This document shows positions 16,787 through 24,766 of a stretch of DNA of 45,896 nt, in pieces (within the stretch, counting starts at the first letter, position 1; every line of letters begins with the position of its first letter). The notes under the pieces are model-generated. The model had not been told where the DNA came from. It made no database searches and worked only from the letters and a program-made list of their open reading frames with translations. The position numbers and the translations under genes are program-made. The stretch covers positions 1-45,896 of the forward strand of contig NZ_JIBU02000051.1 of assembly GCF_000633595.2 (NCBI RefSeq), written 5' to 3'. The DNA is from Clostridium drakei (GTDB lineage Bacteria; Bacillota; Clostridia; Clostridiales; Clostridiaceae).

Positions 16787-17830
16787 ATGAAAAAAAGGTT
16801 GTTTTGGATTGTACCTATAGTATTAATAATATTATTAACACCAATTATATATAAGAGTGTTAATTCAAAAGAGGCTGGTTATAAGGAAAATAGATCACTA
16901 GCAAAGGAAGATTTAAAAATATTTGGTAGTTCTGTAAATAGTCTATCTGCCTGGGTTGTATATTGGGATTTAAGTTCTGATAAGGAAATTAAAGCTCTAA
17001 ATAATAGATTGAAAAATGTTTCTTATTTTTCAGCTAATTTTGATTTAAATAGTAAACTAGTGATGCCAAAAGAATTGATTAACTATTATAGTGAAACAAA
17101 GAGTTTTAATTATAATAAATATATAACTATTGTCAATGATAAGGCAAAAGGTGATGGAAGCTATTCATTAAAAGATATAAGCTTGTTGAAAAATTTATTA
17201 GGTAATGAAACCTCAAGAAGTAGACATATTGAAGATATTGTGAACTTGGCAGTTAAGTATGGTTTTAATGGTATAGAAATTGATTATGAACAAATAAAAA
17301 ATGATATGGGACTTTGGAATAACTATATATTATTTATAAATGAACTATACCAAAAGGCTGAAAGCAAAGGCCTAAAGCTGAGAGTTGTGCTTGAAACTAA
17401 TACACCTTTTGATAAATTAAATTTTACTAAAGGTCCAACTTATGTACTTATGTGTTACAATCTGCATGGTAGTTTTAGTAAACCAGGTGGAAAAGCAGAT
17501 GATAAATTTATTAGAAGTTCAATAGAAAAAATGAGGAAAGTTCCAGGAAAGAAGGATTTTGCTATTGCTACAGGAGGATTTAATTGGTCATCTAATGGAA
17601 AAACTACTTCTGTTACAGAAGAACAAGCTAATGATATATTGAAGAAGTATAAGGCTAAAGTACAACGTGATAATGATAGTAAATGTTTATATTTTAGCTA
17701 TATTGATGAGAATAATTTAAAGCATGAGATATGGTATGCAGATAAAATGACTTTGAATTCATGGATGAAAGTTATAAGTGAAAAAGGGTATGATGTAAGC
17801 ATTTGGAGATTAGGTGGAAACTTATTTTGA
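16787..17830 (+). CDS. GH18-like membrane-anchored glycoside hydrolase
   Basis: 347 residues with an N-terminal hydrophobic anchor (about 4-22). The TIM-barrel core matches the GH18 superfamily: GFNGIEIDYEQI corresponds to the DGxDxDxE signature, with D166 and catalytic E168. Also visible are YVLMCYNLHGSFSKPG (strand with Met-x-Tyr-Asn) and FAIATGGFNWS. The first Asp of the signature is Asn. It probably cleaves a GlcNAc-containing chain outside the cell. It lies 15 bases after the previous gene with a GAGAGGA ribosome site and closes the operon before a terminator. By analogy with the hydrolases of PNAG-type loci it could trim the exported polymer; this is inference. Confidence 0.75.
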   Translation: MKKRLFWIVPIVLIILLTPIIYKSVNSKEAGYKENRSLAKEDLKIFGSSVNSLSAWVVYWDLSSDKEIKALNNRLKNVSYFSANFDLNSKLVMPKELINYYSETKSFNYNKYITIVNDKAKGDGSYSLKDISLLKNLLGNETSRSRHIEDIVNLAVKYGFNGIEIDYEQIKNDMGLWNNYILFINELYQKAESKGLKLRVVLETNTPFDKLNFTKGPTYVLMCYNLHGSFSKPGGKADDKFIRSSIEKMRKVPGKKDFAIATGGFNWSSNGKTTSVTEEQANDILKKYKAKVQRDNDSKCLYFSYIDENNLKHEIWYADKMTLNSWMKVISEKGYDVSIWRLGGNLF

Positions 17831-17840
17831 TAGATAATGA

Positions 17841-17876
17841 AAAAGGCAAGATGTGTTTTAATACATCTTGTCTTTT
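17841..17876. terminator. Intrinsic terminator
   Basis: AAAAGGCAAGATGT (17841-17854) pairs with ACATCTTGTCTTTT (17863-17876) with one G-T pair. Sits between convergent genes. Confidence 0.85.
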
Positions 17877-17887
17877 GAAATTTAATT

Positions 17888-18283
17888 TTAAAATTTAACG
17901 GTATGAGAAACAGTCATCATATCGTAAAAAGTTGCCTCAGCTTCATCTATGTAGAATATTTCGAAAATTCCATCTCCTACTTTATATATATTTTTTAGCA
18001 TAGGCATAATATTTAAGGCAGCTTCTTGTGCTTCTTTTGTTGTATTAAAAACTACCTTTCCATTTAATCTAAGCCACTTTCCTTCTGGAGAAGTTGCACT
18101 GATTTGACATTTTGGGTTAGCCTTTAATTGTTTGTATACATCTTTTGTATTGCCAGTGCAAAAACACAGCTTATTATCATGTTTCATTACAAATCCAAAA
18201 GGACGTAATGCTGGATTATCTCCATTTACAGTAGCAAGATAAAAAATTTTGTTGTCAGTTAAAAACTTTAAAACTTCATCCAT
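17888..18283 (-). CDS. Pyridoxamine 5'-phosphate oxidase-like flavin-binding protein
   Basis: 131-residue split-barrel protein of the PNPOx-like family, which bind FMN, F420 or haem. Typical features: FYLATVNGDNPALRPFGFV, LCFCTGNTKDVYKQLKANPK and WLRLNGKVVF. Clostridial relatives are often annotated as general stress or nitroimidazole-resistance-like proteins; no specific reaction can be assigned. AAAGGAGAT precedes the start. Monocistronic and convergent with the polysaccharide locus. Confidence 0.85.
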   Translation of the reverse strand: MDEVLKFLTDNKIFYLATVNGDNPALRPFGFVMKHDNKLCFCTGNTKDVYKQLKANPKCQISATSPEGKWLRLNGKVVFNTTKEAQEAALNIMPMLKNIYKVGDGIFEIFYIDEAEATFYDMMTVSHTVKF

Positions 18284-18478
18284 AATTAGTATCTCCTTTA
18301 TATATAAAATATTTTGTTAAGTTAAATTTGCTCAAAGAATAACTTTTAATACTACAGATTAAAAAATGAAGTGTTAAATATATTAATTCTATGGTAAATA
18401 TAACTAATTACATTTTATCATAAAAATTATAATACACAAATCATATAGTGAAATTTTCTATTAATTGCTGAAGTTTAC

Positions 18479-18507
18479 TTGAAAACTGTAAAAGTTTATG
18501 ATACAAT
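18479..18507 (+). promoter_or_regulatory. Sigma-A promoter of the thiW leader
   Basis: TTGAAA at 18479-18484, a 17-base spacer, TACAAT at 18502-18507. Transcription would start just before the riboswitch. Confidence 0.7.
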
Positions 18508-18510
18508 TTG

Positions 18511-18602
18511 CTTAAAAAGGGGAGCTTGTTTAAACAGGCTGAGAGGAAGTAATTACTTCGACCCATAACTTGATTCGGATAATGCCGACGTAAGGAAATA
18601 TT
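18511..18602 (+). promoter_or_regulatory. TPP riboswitch (THI element)
   Basis: Canonical thiamine pyrophosphate aptamer. The pyrimidine-sensing arm is GGGGAGCTTG, then CAGGCTGAGAGGAAGT and ACTTCGACCC. The pyrophosphate-sensing arm is CTTGATTCGGATAATGCC followed by GACGTAAGGAAA. It is followed by a terminator at 18634-18678, so TPP probably causes transcription termination before thiW-thiM. Confidence 0.96.
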
Positions 18603-18633
18603 TGATTTATGCTTTTTATTATTTTGTCAGTGT

Positions 18634-18678
18634 AAATGGAATGTGCCTTATATAGGTATATTCCATTTTTTATTTTTT
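18634..18678 (+). terminator. Riboswitch expression-platform terminator
   Basis: AAATGGAATGTGCC (18634-18647) pairs with 18655-18668 over 14 base pairs with two G-T pairs and a 7-base loop, followed by a long T-rich tract. Confidence 0.85.
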
Positions 18679-18719
18679 TAAGGAGCAGCAGGGGAGCGCC
18701 TGAAGCTTTGTAAAAAGAC

Positions 18720-18824
18720 AACTAAATAGCGAGGGAACTTGTGTTTCAAGGTGAGAGGAAGCTTTTGAGCTTTGACCGACAATATGATGACTTGTCTTGT
18801 CATATAGGAAATTGCTATTTAGTT
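18720..18824 (+). promoter_or_regulatory. Second, divergent TPP-like aptamer in tandem
   Basis: A perfect 11-bp closing stem, AACTAAATAGC (18720-18730) with GCTATTTAGTT (18814-18824), encloses a half-canonical THI element. The pyrimidine-sensing side matches the first aptamer closely: GGGAACTTG, CAAGGTGAGAGGAAGC, GCTTTGACC. The other side does not: the conserved GGATAATGCC and GCG of the pyrophosphate-sensing arm are absent, replaced by a hairpin (ATATGA with TCATAT, or ATGAC with GTCAT) leading into ATAGGAAAT. It may sense a different thiamine-related ligand, or be a decayed copy. The strong closing stem argues against simple decay. Confidence 0.65.
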
Positions 18825-18829
18825 ACTCT

Positions 18830-18860
18830 AAAACTATGCCAAAATGATGGTTTTTATTTC
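18830..18860 (+). terminator. Weak terminator-like hairpin after the second aptamer
   Basis: AAAACTAT (18830-18837) pairs with ATGGTTTT (18847-18854, one G-T pair), followed by TATTT. A modest stem that could be the second expression platform. Confidence 0.4.
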
Positions 18861-18903
18861 CTATGTGATTAGAAAATAAATATTATTATGGAGGTATTTT
18901 ATT

Positions 18904-19473
18904 ATGGAAAGAAACTCAAAATTATTAAAAAAACTTATGTTAGCAATGCTTATAGCTATGGGGGTTGTAATATCACCAATTCTTCGTATAGAAGGAATGT
19001 GTCCTATGTCTTCAGTTATAAATATTACATGTGCAGTTGTTCTTGGACCTTGGTATGCATTGCTTTGTGCTACTTGTATTGGAATTATTAGAATGTTCCT
19101 TATGGGAATTCCACCTCTAGCTTTAACAGGTGCCGTTTTTGGAGCCTTTTTATCAGGACTTTTATACAGAGCATCTAAGAATACTTTGATTTTTGGAGTT
19201 TTAGGTGAGGTTATAGGAACTGGTGTTATAGGAGCTATTGTTTCAGCACCTATTATGACATATTTTTGGGGTAAAAAAGGACTTTCATTGATGTTTTATG
19301 TTCCTTTATTCTTTACTGCTACAATTATAGGAGGAGCAATTGCCTTTATTTTCTTGGGAGCATTAAGTAAAAATGGAATGCTCATAAAGATTCAAAAGAG
19401 CTTGGGGGTAAAAGTATATGACAAATCAACAGAAGTTAATAGAGAGATTAGTGCAAATAAGACACAGTGTTAA
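18904..19473 (+). CDS. thiW: ThiW thiazole-uptake membrane protein
   Basis: 189-residue membrane protein of the ThiW family, the predicted uptake component for hydroxyethylthiazole, the thiazole precursor of thiamine. About five transmembrane segments are visible. Family landmarks near the start are MLIAMGVVISPILRIEGMCPMSSVINI; later GIPPLALTGAVFGAFLSGLLY. It resembles an S component of an energy-coupling-factor transporter. GGAGG precedes ATG 18904. Its last 56 bases overlap thiM, so the two are translated together. Regulation by the upstream TPP riboswitch fits the role. Confidence 0.92.
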   Translation: MERNSKLLKKLMLAMLIAMGVVISPILRIEGMCPMSSVINITCAVVLGPWYALLCATCIGIIRMFLMGIPPLALTGAVFGAFLSGLLYRASKNTLIFGVLGEVIGTGVIGAIVSAPIMTYFWGKKGLSLMFYVPLFFTATIIGGAIAFIFLGALSKNGMLIKIQKSLGVKVYDKSTEVNREISANKTQC

Positions 19474-20248
19474 AGTTAATAAACCTCTTATTCATTATAT
19501 TACAAATCCAATTTCAATAAATGATTGTGCAAATGTAATACTTGCTGTTGGAGCAAAGCCTATAATGGCTGAACATCCCTTAGAGGTTTCAGAAGTTACT
19601 TCTGTTTCTAAAGTATTGGGAGTTAATCTTGGAAATATAACAGATGCTCGAATGAAGGCAATGATGATTTCAGGTAAAACAGCTTTTGAAAAGAAAATTC
19701 CTGAAGTAATTGATCTTGTAGGTGTGGGATGTAGTAGTTTAAGACTAAATTATGCAAAAAAGTTTATTTCAGAGTGCCATCCAAGTGTTATTAAGGGCAA
19801 TATGTCTGAAATGAAGGCAATTTGTGGTATAAGAAGTAATGCAAAAGGAATAGATGTAGGTGAAGGTGATGAAGTAACAGCTAAAAGTTTTGATGAAAAT
19901 ATAAAAATAATTAAGGAATTATCACTTAAAACTGGTGCTGTTATTGCAGCTACAGGTGCAATAGATATAGTAGTAAATGGTGATGATGTTTATTTAATAA
20001 AAAATGGCTGCGAAATGCTTTCAATGGTAACAGGTACAGGCTGTATGGTTACTGCACTTATAGCAAGTTATATTTCTTCACTAGATATATTAGGCGGTAC
20101 TATTTTGGCAGTAGCACTTATGGGAATATGTGGAGAATTATCACAGTATGCTAATGGTATAGGAAGTTTTAGAACTGAACTTATAAATAATATATTTACA
20201 ATTACTGATGATACCATTTTAGAAAAAATAAAATATAATTTGAAATAA
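19418..20248 (+). CDS. thiM: Hydroxyethylthiazole kinase ThiM
   Basis: Phosphorylates 4-methyl-5-(2-hydroxyethyl)thiazole with ATP, the salvage route to the thiazole half of thiamine. 276 residues, ribokinase-like fold. Clear motifs: PLIHYITNPISINDCANVIL, GAKPIMAEHP, VIKGNMSEMKAI, and the catalytic anion hole VTGTGCMVTALI with its cysteine. GGGGG precedes the start inside the thiW gene. Together with ThiW it forms an uptake-and-trapping pair, so the cell recycles exogenous thiazole under TPP control. Confidence 0.96.
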   Translation: MTNQQKLIERLVQIRHSVKVNKPLIHYITNPISINDCANVILAVGAKPIMAEHPLEVSEVTSVSKVLGVNLGNITDARMKAMMISGKTAFEKKIPEVIDLVGVGCSSLRLNYAKKFISECHPSVIKGNMSEMKAICGIRSNAKGIDVGEGDEVTAKSFDENIKIIKELSLKTGAVIAATGAIDIVVNGDDVYLIKNGCEMLSMVTGTGCMVTALIASYISSLDILGGTILAVALMGICGELSQYANGIGSFRTELINNIFTITDDTILEKIKYNLK

Positions 20249-20296
20249 TATAAAGATCATAAAAAATTTCATATAAATATATTAATCATGAGAAAT

Positions 20297-20335
20297 AAGG
20301 CAGAAGAGCTTAAATATACTTCTGTCTTGTTTTTT
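20297..20335. terminator. Intrinsic terminator
   Basis: AAGGCAGAAG (20297-20306) pairs with CTTCTGTCTT (20319-20328), followed by GTTTTTT. Lies between convergent thiM and the LuxR-type regulator; the T-run serves the plus strand best. Confidence 0.82.
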
Positions 20336-22808
20336 AAATTAGTCCACTTATTCGTGCTATTTTTATTGCTGAAATCTTTCCGCTAACACCCAGTTTTTGA
20401 TATATATTCCTAAGATGTGTTCTTACAGTTTCTTGTGACATTGTAAGGTGTGATGCAACCTCTTCTCTTTTTAATCCTTCAGCTACCAGTGCAAGTACTT
20501 CTATTTCTCTTGGAGACAGGGTAATTTTATCAAACTTATTTCTATTTAAGCTTTCATTATATTGATTGCCGTAGATTATTATTTTTTTCACAAATTCATT
20601 ATTTGAATCATTATTTTGTATTATGTTCAGCATGTCCATAATATATGAAGCACTTTCAATAAAAGGCATTATAATACCGTCTGCCTGTGCACTTAAAATT
20701 ACCTTTTTAAGTGAGGATAAACCTTCTTCTATAGAATATATATTATATCTAGCTACGGCTTTAAAAATACCATTGTGTATAAAACCTAATTGATTGCTGA
20801 ACACGGAAAAATGTTCAACAAAACTTTCTGAAAGCATTTCTAAATTTATATAATTGCCTGATAACATAACAGCTTTACCATATACTATATAATTGAAAGC
20901 CATACCTTGATAGAAAAAATTAGCAGTAGACATATCACCTGTCTGGAGCCAGTAAGGTATTTTATCTTTTTGTTTTAAACAGGCATATATATAACCTTTG
21001 CATAAATCTAATGTGGTATTATATATATGACTATCTGCTGTTTCAATGTATTTATTTAAAGAATTTAAGTTTTCAATACCTTCTTTTATTTTTCCTTGAA
21101 GAATGTAAAGTCTTGTAAGATTGAAGTATGCGCATATGATAATACTTACTTGAGATTTAGTTTTAGCCTTATAAATTGCTTTTAGGCTGTTAAGTTCAGC
21201 TGCAGGAAAGTTTCCTGTTTCCATGGCATACTCTGCTTCAAGAAGGAATTCAGAGCCAGTGCCACAGCCATTTGATACTTTTGAATGTATAATCATTCTA
21301 TTTTTTGCAAGCTTTAAAATTTCTTTGAAGGTTCCTTCATCTCTAAAGTATATATAAAGTAGATGAGGAGATCCAAAGGTAACTTCATTTTGTCTGAGCA
21401 TTATATAAGATTTCTTTCCATTTAAAAGCTCTAAAGCTTTATTACTATAAGTTTTCATGAGTTCTAAATGATTAAATTTGGTAAATTTCTTTATAATTAA
21501 AGTTTCTGCAATAATGCGATTTTTATAATTTAAGTCTATATTTTCCATGTTTTCATAAAGCTTTTGTAGCCTGTCTAATTTCCTTAAAGAATTTTCTATA
21601 ATTTCATCATTACCCTTTAATATAGAATTGAAAATATGCTGTAGATATGCAATAGGATACTTAACAAGCAATTCTTCAGAAGTATTTTCAAACATTTCAA
21701 AGGAGCCTTTAAATTCTGTAAGATCATTAGAAATATTTTCTGGATTATTAAATTGTGAAAGAATAAATTCTGTATCTCCTGCACGATTAAAATAATCATA
21801 AGCAGTTATAAATTCTTTTTCCTTCAAGTACCACTTTCCAAGTTTTCTATATAAATTATGAAGTTCTTCTTCTTTGAAATTTTGCTTTGTCCTTAAAAAA
21901 TCTAAAAGTACGTTATGTATTTTATATTTATGAGTTTGCTCATCATAAAATACAAAGGAATTTTTTTTATTAAGTTTCTTTAATATTACAGCTGCTTTTT
22001 CCTCTTCTGTTACGAAAGAAGCTTGTTTTGCTGTGAAGTCATCCATTACTGACAGTTTTAATAAAAAATTTTTTACTTGATTATCATAAGGATTAAATAG
22101 TGTACTTTCAACTAGTTCATCAACAGTGCTGTTCATTCCTACAGGAATGCCATTTTTTAGTGCTAAAAGCATCATGTATGTGAGAGATATCCAGCCATCT
22201 GTGTACTCAATAATTTTATTTAAAGCGCTATCTGAAATATTGCTATACATCATCAAACAATATTTTTTAAGTTCATCTTCATTAAATTTTAACTGCTGCT
22301 GAGATATAACATAGCATTTTCCTTTTGAAAAAAGTTCACTAAAGTTTATATTTGTAGTATCTCTTGTAATGAGTACTATATAAAAATTATCAATATCATT
22401 TAAAATGATTTGTTCAATAAATTTATATAATTTAAGTTCCTTTGAAAGATGATAATCATCTATAACTAAAACTGTTTTTTCTTTGTAATTAATGTTATTT
22501 AATATATATATAATTTTTTCAACTTGAGGTGCATCTATTGGAAATCCAAGTTTTTTTAATTTTTTTGCTGAACTTTCATCAACCTTCATTATTTCATTTG
22601 AAAACTTTTCCCAAAAAAAAGTTGAAGATGCAGTAGAGTTTAAAAAGGCAATCCATAAATATGGAGTTTTCAGATTAGAAAGAAAGTTTTTAACTGCTGT
22701 AGTTTTTCCAAAGCCCATAGGAGCTTCTACAATAGTTAGAGAATAATTGAAAATTTCTGATAAAATTTTATTTATACGTTTTCTTTTCAATAATTTGGTC
22801 TGCTTCAA
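20334..22808 (-). CDS. MalT-like large LuxR-family ATP-dependent transcriptional activator
   Basis: 824-residue STAND/LAL-type regulator. N-terminal NTPase: Walker A MGFGKTTA (about 31-38), Walker B VLVIDDYH, and sensor-type VLITRDTT. The middle (about 330-740) is helical-repeat sequence typical of TPR ligand-sensing domains. The C-terminal LuxR helix-turn-helix is LSPREIEVLALVAEGLKREE through TVRTHLRNIYQKLGV (about 760-824). Such proteins oligomerise when bound to inducer and ATP. It begins with TTG (22806-22808) after GAGGTG. Target genes are unknown; it is adjacent to thiM (convergent) and the two-component system (divergent). A truncated paralogue lies at 38561. Confidence 0.9.
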   Translation of the reverse strand: MKQTKLLKRKRINKILSEIFNYSLTIVEAPMGFGKTTAVKNFLSNLKTPYLWIAFLNSTASSTFFWEKFSNEIMKVDESSAKKLKKLGFPIDAPQVEKIIYILNNINYKEKTVLVIDDYHLSKELKLYKFIEQIILNDIDNFYIVLITRDTTNINFSELFSKGKCYVISQQQLKFNEDELKKYCLMMYSNISDSALNKIIEYTDGWISLTYMMLLALKNGIPVGMNSTVDELVESTLFNPYDNQVKNFLLKLSVMDDFTAKQASFVTEEEKAAVILKKLNKKNSFVFYDEQTHKYKIHNVLLDFLRTKQNFKEEELHNLYRKLGKWYLKEKEFITAYDYFNRAGDTEFILSQFNNPENISNDLTEFKGSFEMFENTSEELLVKYPIAYLQHIFNSILKGNDEIIENSLRKLDRLQKLYENMENIDLNYKNRIIAETLIIKKFTKFNHLELMKTYSNKALELLNGKKSYIMLRQNEVTFGSPHLLYIYFRDEGTFKEILKLAKNRMIIHSKVSNGCGTGSEFLLEAEYAMETGNFPAAELNSLKAIYKAKTKSQVSIIICAYFNLTRLYILQGKIKEGIENLNSLNKYIETADSHIYNTTLDLCKGYIYACLKQKDKIPYWLQTGDMSTANFFYQGMAFNYIVYGKAVMLSGNYINLEMLSESFVEHFSVFSNQLGFIHNGIFKAVARYNIYSIEEGLSSLKKVILSAQADGIIMPFIESASYIMDMLNIIQNNDSNNEFVKKIIIYGNQYNESLNRNKFDKITLSPREIEVLALVAEGLKREEVASHLTMSQETVRTHLRNIYQKLGVSGKISAIKIARISGLI

Positions 22809-22907
22809 TGTGATATCACCTCGATTAATCCTATTTTTATATTATACTTCTTATATTCATTACCAATCAATAATTTAATTGGTTTTATTTAAATAATAAG
22901 TAGACAC

Positions 22908-22936
22908 TTGATATTATTCGTCTGTCCGCCTATAAT
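22908..22936 (+). promoter_or_regulatory. Sigma-A promoter of the two-component operon
   Basis: TTGATA (22908-22913), a 17-base spacer, perfect TATAAT (22931-22936), 58 bases before the response-regulator start. Confidence 0.75.
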
Positions 22937-22993
22937 TACACTGATGGAGTTTGTAGAAAGAATGGCAGAGCAAAGATGGGGAGGAGCTACAAC

Positions 22994-23695
22994 ATGAATA
23001 ATGTTTTGATTATAGATGATGACAAAGAGCTTTGCACTCTTATGAAAAAATGTGTTGAGCAAGAGAATTTATCGGCTATTATTGCACATGGCGGTGTAGA
23101 GGGGCTGCGTTTGGTCGACGAAAACAAAAGCAGCTGTTCTCTTGTAATTTTGGATGTAATGATGCCGGATATAGACGGTTTCCAAGTTCTGAAAAAAATT
23201 AGGGAAACGAATAATATCCCAGTGCTTATGCTAACTGCTAAAAGTGATGAGGAGGATAAGGTTTCTGGGCTGCGGCTAGGTGCTGACGATTACCTAACAA
23301 AACCCTTCAGCATTAACGAATTGATGGCTCGTGTAAATTCTCTTATTCGCCGCTACACTACCTTGAACCCGACTTTTGTAACGGACACTGATTATATAAT
23401 GTTAAAGGGTATGGTGATTGATAAAGTAAATCGCATGGTTTCTGTTAATGACATTTCAGTTGAGCTTACAAGCAAAGAATTTGATTTGCTTTCATTTCTG
23501 GCTTCCAATAAGGGACGGGTGTTTACCAAAAAACAGATTTATATGCAGGTATGGGAAGAAGAATATGCCTATGATGATAGTAACATTATGTCTTTTATCA
23601 GTAAATTGCGTAAAAAGATTGAACCAGATCCCAATCATCCATTTTATATTTTAACAGTCCGAGGTGTAGGCTATCGTTTTAATAAGGAGGCTTGA
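22994..23695 (+). CDS. OmpR/PhoB-family response regulator
   Basis: 233-residue regulator: receiver domain (residues 1-115) with acidic pocket IIDDD, phosphoacceptor D54 in VILDVMMPD, and K in LTKPF; then a winged-helix DNA-binding domain (about 130-230) with LTSKEFDLLSFLASNKG and ILTVRGVGYRF. The start at 22994 (MNNVLIIDD) is chosen because GGGAGGAG precedes it by nine bases. It forms an operon with the kinase, seven bases downstream. The triple 11-bp repeat at 24659 is its probable binding site, which would make the ABC transporter its target. Base composition is visibly less AT-rich than the flanking genes. Confidence 0.93.
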   Translation: MNNVLIIDDDKELCTLMKKCVEQENLSAIIAHGGVEGLRLVDENKSSCSLVILDVMMPDIDGFQVLKKIRETNNIPVLMLTAKSDEEDKVSGLRLGADDYLTKPFSINELMARVNSLIRRYTTLNPTFVTDTDYIMLKGMVIDKVNRMVSVNDISVELTSKEFDLLSFLASNKGRVFTKKQIYMQVWEEEYAYDDSNIMSFISKLRKKIEPDPNHPFYILTVRGVGYRFNKEA

Positions 23696-23702
23696 CATAA
23701 AT

Positions 23703-24620
23703 ATGAATGTTTATCTATTTTTTGCGTTGCTTCTTGCCATGCTTATTATAGCGTATCTTGTTTCTGTCTTACGGCGTGTCCGAATACAGCTTGCACTTAT
23801 GAAAGACGCTTTAGAAGATATAAAAAATGGAAACCTTAATCGACGTATTTTAGCAAAGGAAAGCGATATGACAAGGCAAATTTGTTATGGTATTAACGAA
23901 ATTGCAATCAACAGCCAATTACGACTTATTCAGCAAAAGCAATCAGAACAGGCATACAAACGCTTAATGACAAGTCTTTCCCATGATGTGAAAACTCCAC
24001 TTGCTTCTTTAGTTGGGTATTTGGAAGCAATCGAAAGTAAAATTGTTGTAGGAGAAGAAAAGGACGAATATATCCATGTTGCATCTGATAAAGCCCAGCA
24101 CTTAAAACATTTTGTAGAAAATCTGTTTGAATGGGTTAAATTAGATTCCGGGGAACAAATTTTTCATTTTGAGATTTTTGATTTGAATGAGTTATCCCGT
24201 AATATTATAGCTGATTGGATTCCTATTTTAGAAAACAGCCATTTTGAATATGAATTTGATATACCTGAAACAGAGTATTCCATGCGTATAGACGCAACTG
24301 CATATATCCGTATTCTCAATAATCTATTACAAAATATTATTGCCCACAGTGAGGGTGATAATATGTCGATGCATATTTTTGAGAATGAGCAACAGGCTAA
24401 AATTGTAATAGCAGACAACGGGAAAGGTATATCTTCTGATAATCTCTCACTTATTTTTGAAAGAATGTATCAATGCGACCATTCACGAGCTGCCAAAGGA
24501 AACGGGCTTGGGCTTTCTATTTCCAAAGAGCTTGTCAGCGCTCATAAAGGAACGATTACGGCGGACAGCATTGTCGGTTCTGGAACTACATTCACAATTT
24601 TATTGCCAAAAGCCCTGTGA
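23703..24620 (+). CDS. Sensor histidine kinase lacking an extracellular sensor domain
   Basis: 305 residues. One N-terminal transmembrane helix (about 3-22), a short HAMP-like linker (30-70), then the dimerisation helix with H94 in SLSHDVKTPL, the N box NNLLQNIIAHS, G1 IADNGKGIS, F box FERMYQC and G2 GNGLGLSIS. With no periplasmic loop it cannot bind an external ligand by itself. Kinases of this build near antimicrobial-peptide exporters commonly read the transporter or the membrane surface. AAGGAGG lies 11 bases before the start. Likely partner of the response regulator just upstream. Confidence 0.92.
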   Translation: MNVYLFFALLLAMLIIAYLVSVLRRVRIQLALMKDALEDIKNGNLNRRILAKESDMTRQICYGINEIAINSQLRLIQQKQSEQAYKRLMTSLSHDVKTPLASLVGYLEAIESKIVVGEEKDEYIHVASDKAQHLKHFVENLFEWVKLDSGEQIFHFEIFDLNELSRNIIADWIPILENSHFEYEFDIPETEYSMRIDATAYIRILNNLLQNIIAHSEGDNMSMHIFENEQQAKIVIADNGKGISSDNLSLIFERMYQCDHSRAAKGNGLGLSISKELVSAHKGTITADSIVGSGTTFTILLPKAL

Positions 24621-24640
24621 TAACACAGGGCTTTTGTATT
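24611..24640 (+). terminator. Intrinsic terminator separating kinase and transporter genes
   Basis: AGCCCTGTG (24611-24619) and CACAGGGCT (24624-24632) with a four-base loop, followed by TTTGTATT. Its 5' arm overlaps the kinase stop codon. Confidence 0.85.
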
Positions 24641-24658
24641 ACTAAAACAAGATAAAAA

Positions 24659-24700
24659 CAAGGTTATGGCAAGGTTATGGCAAGGTTAATGTTTTATACT
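24659..24700 (+). promoter_or_regulatory. Three 11-bp direct repeats and -10 element, likely response-regulator site
   Basis: CAAGGTTATGG occurs twice in direct tandem (from 24659 and 24670) and is followed by a third near-copy, CAAGGTTAATG, ending at 24691. TATACT at 24695-24700 follows as a -10 element; no good -35 is present, as expected for an activator-dependent promoter. OmpR-type regulators bind direct repeats spaced by one helical turn. Confidence 0.72.
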
Positions 24701-24766
24701 TTTAATTGTGAGTGATTCTGCCGTCACATTGCTAAAACAAAGTTATTGAAAGTGAGGAAATTTTAT

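Noticed and set aside
18680-18712. Third TPP aptamer remnant (GGGGAGCGCCTGAAGC)
   Set aside because: Resembles the 5' part of a THI element but lacks TGAGA and every later motif; too short to support.
18530-18721. 63-codon minus-strand frame in the thi leader
   Set aside because: Runs through the TPP riboswitch and terminator, which explain the sequence.
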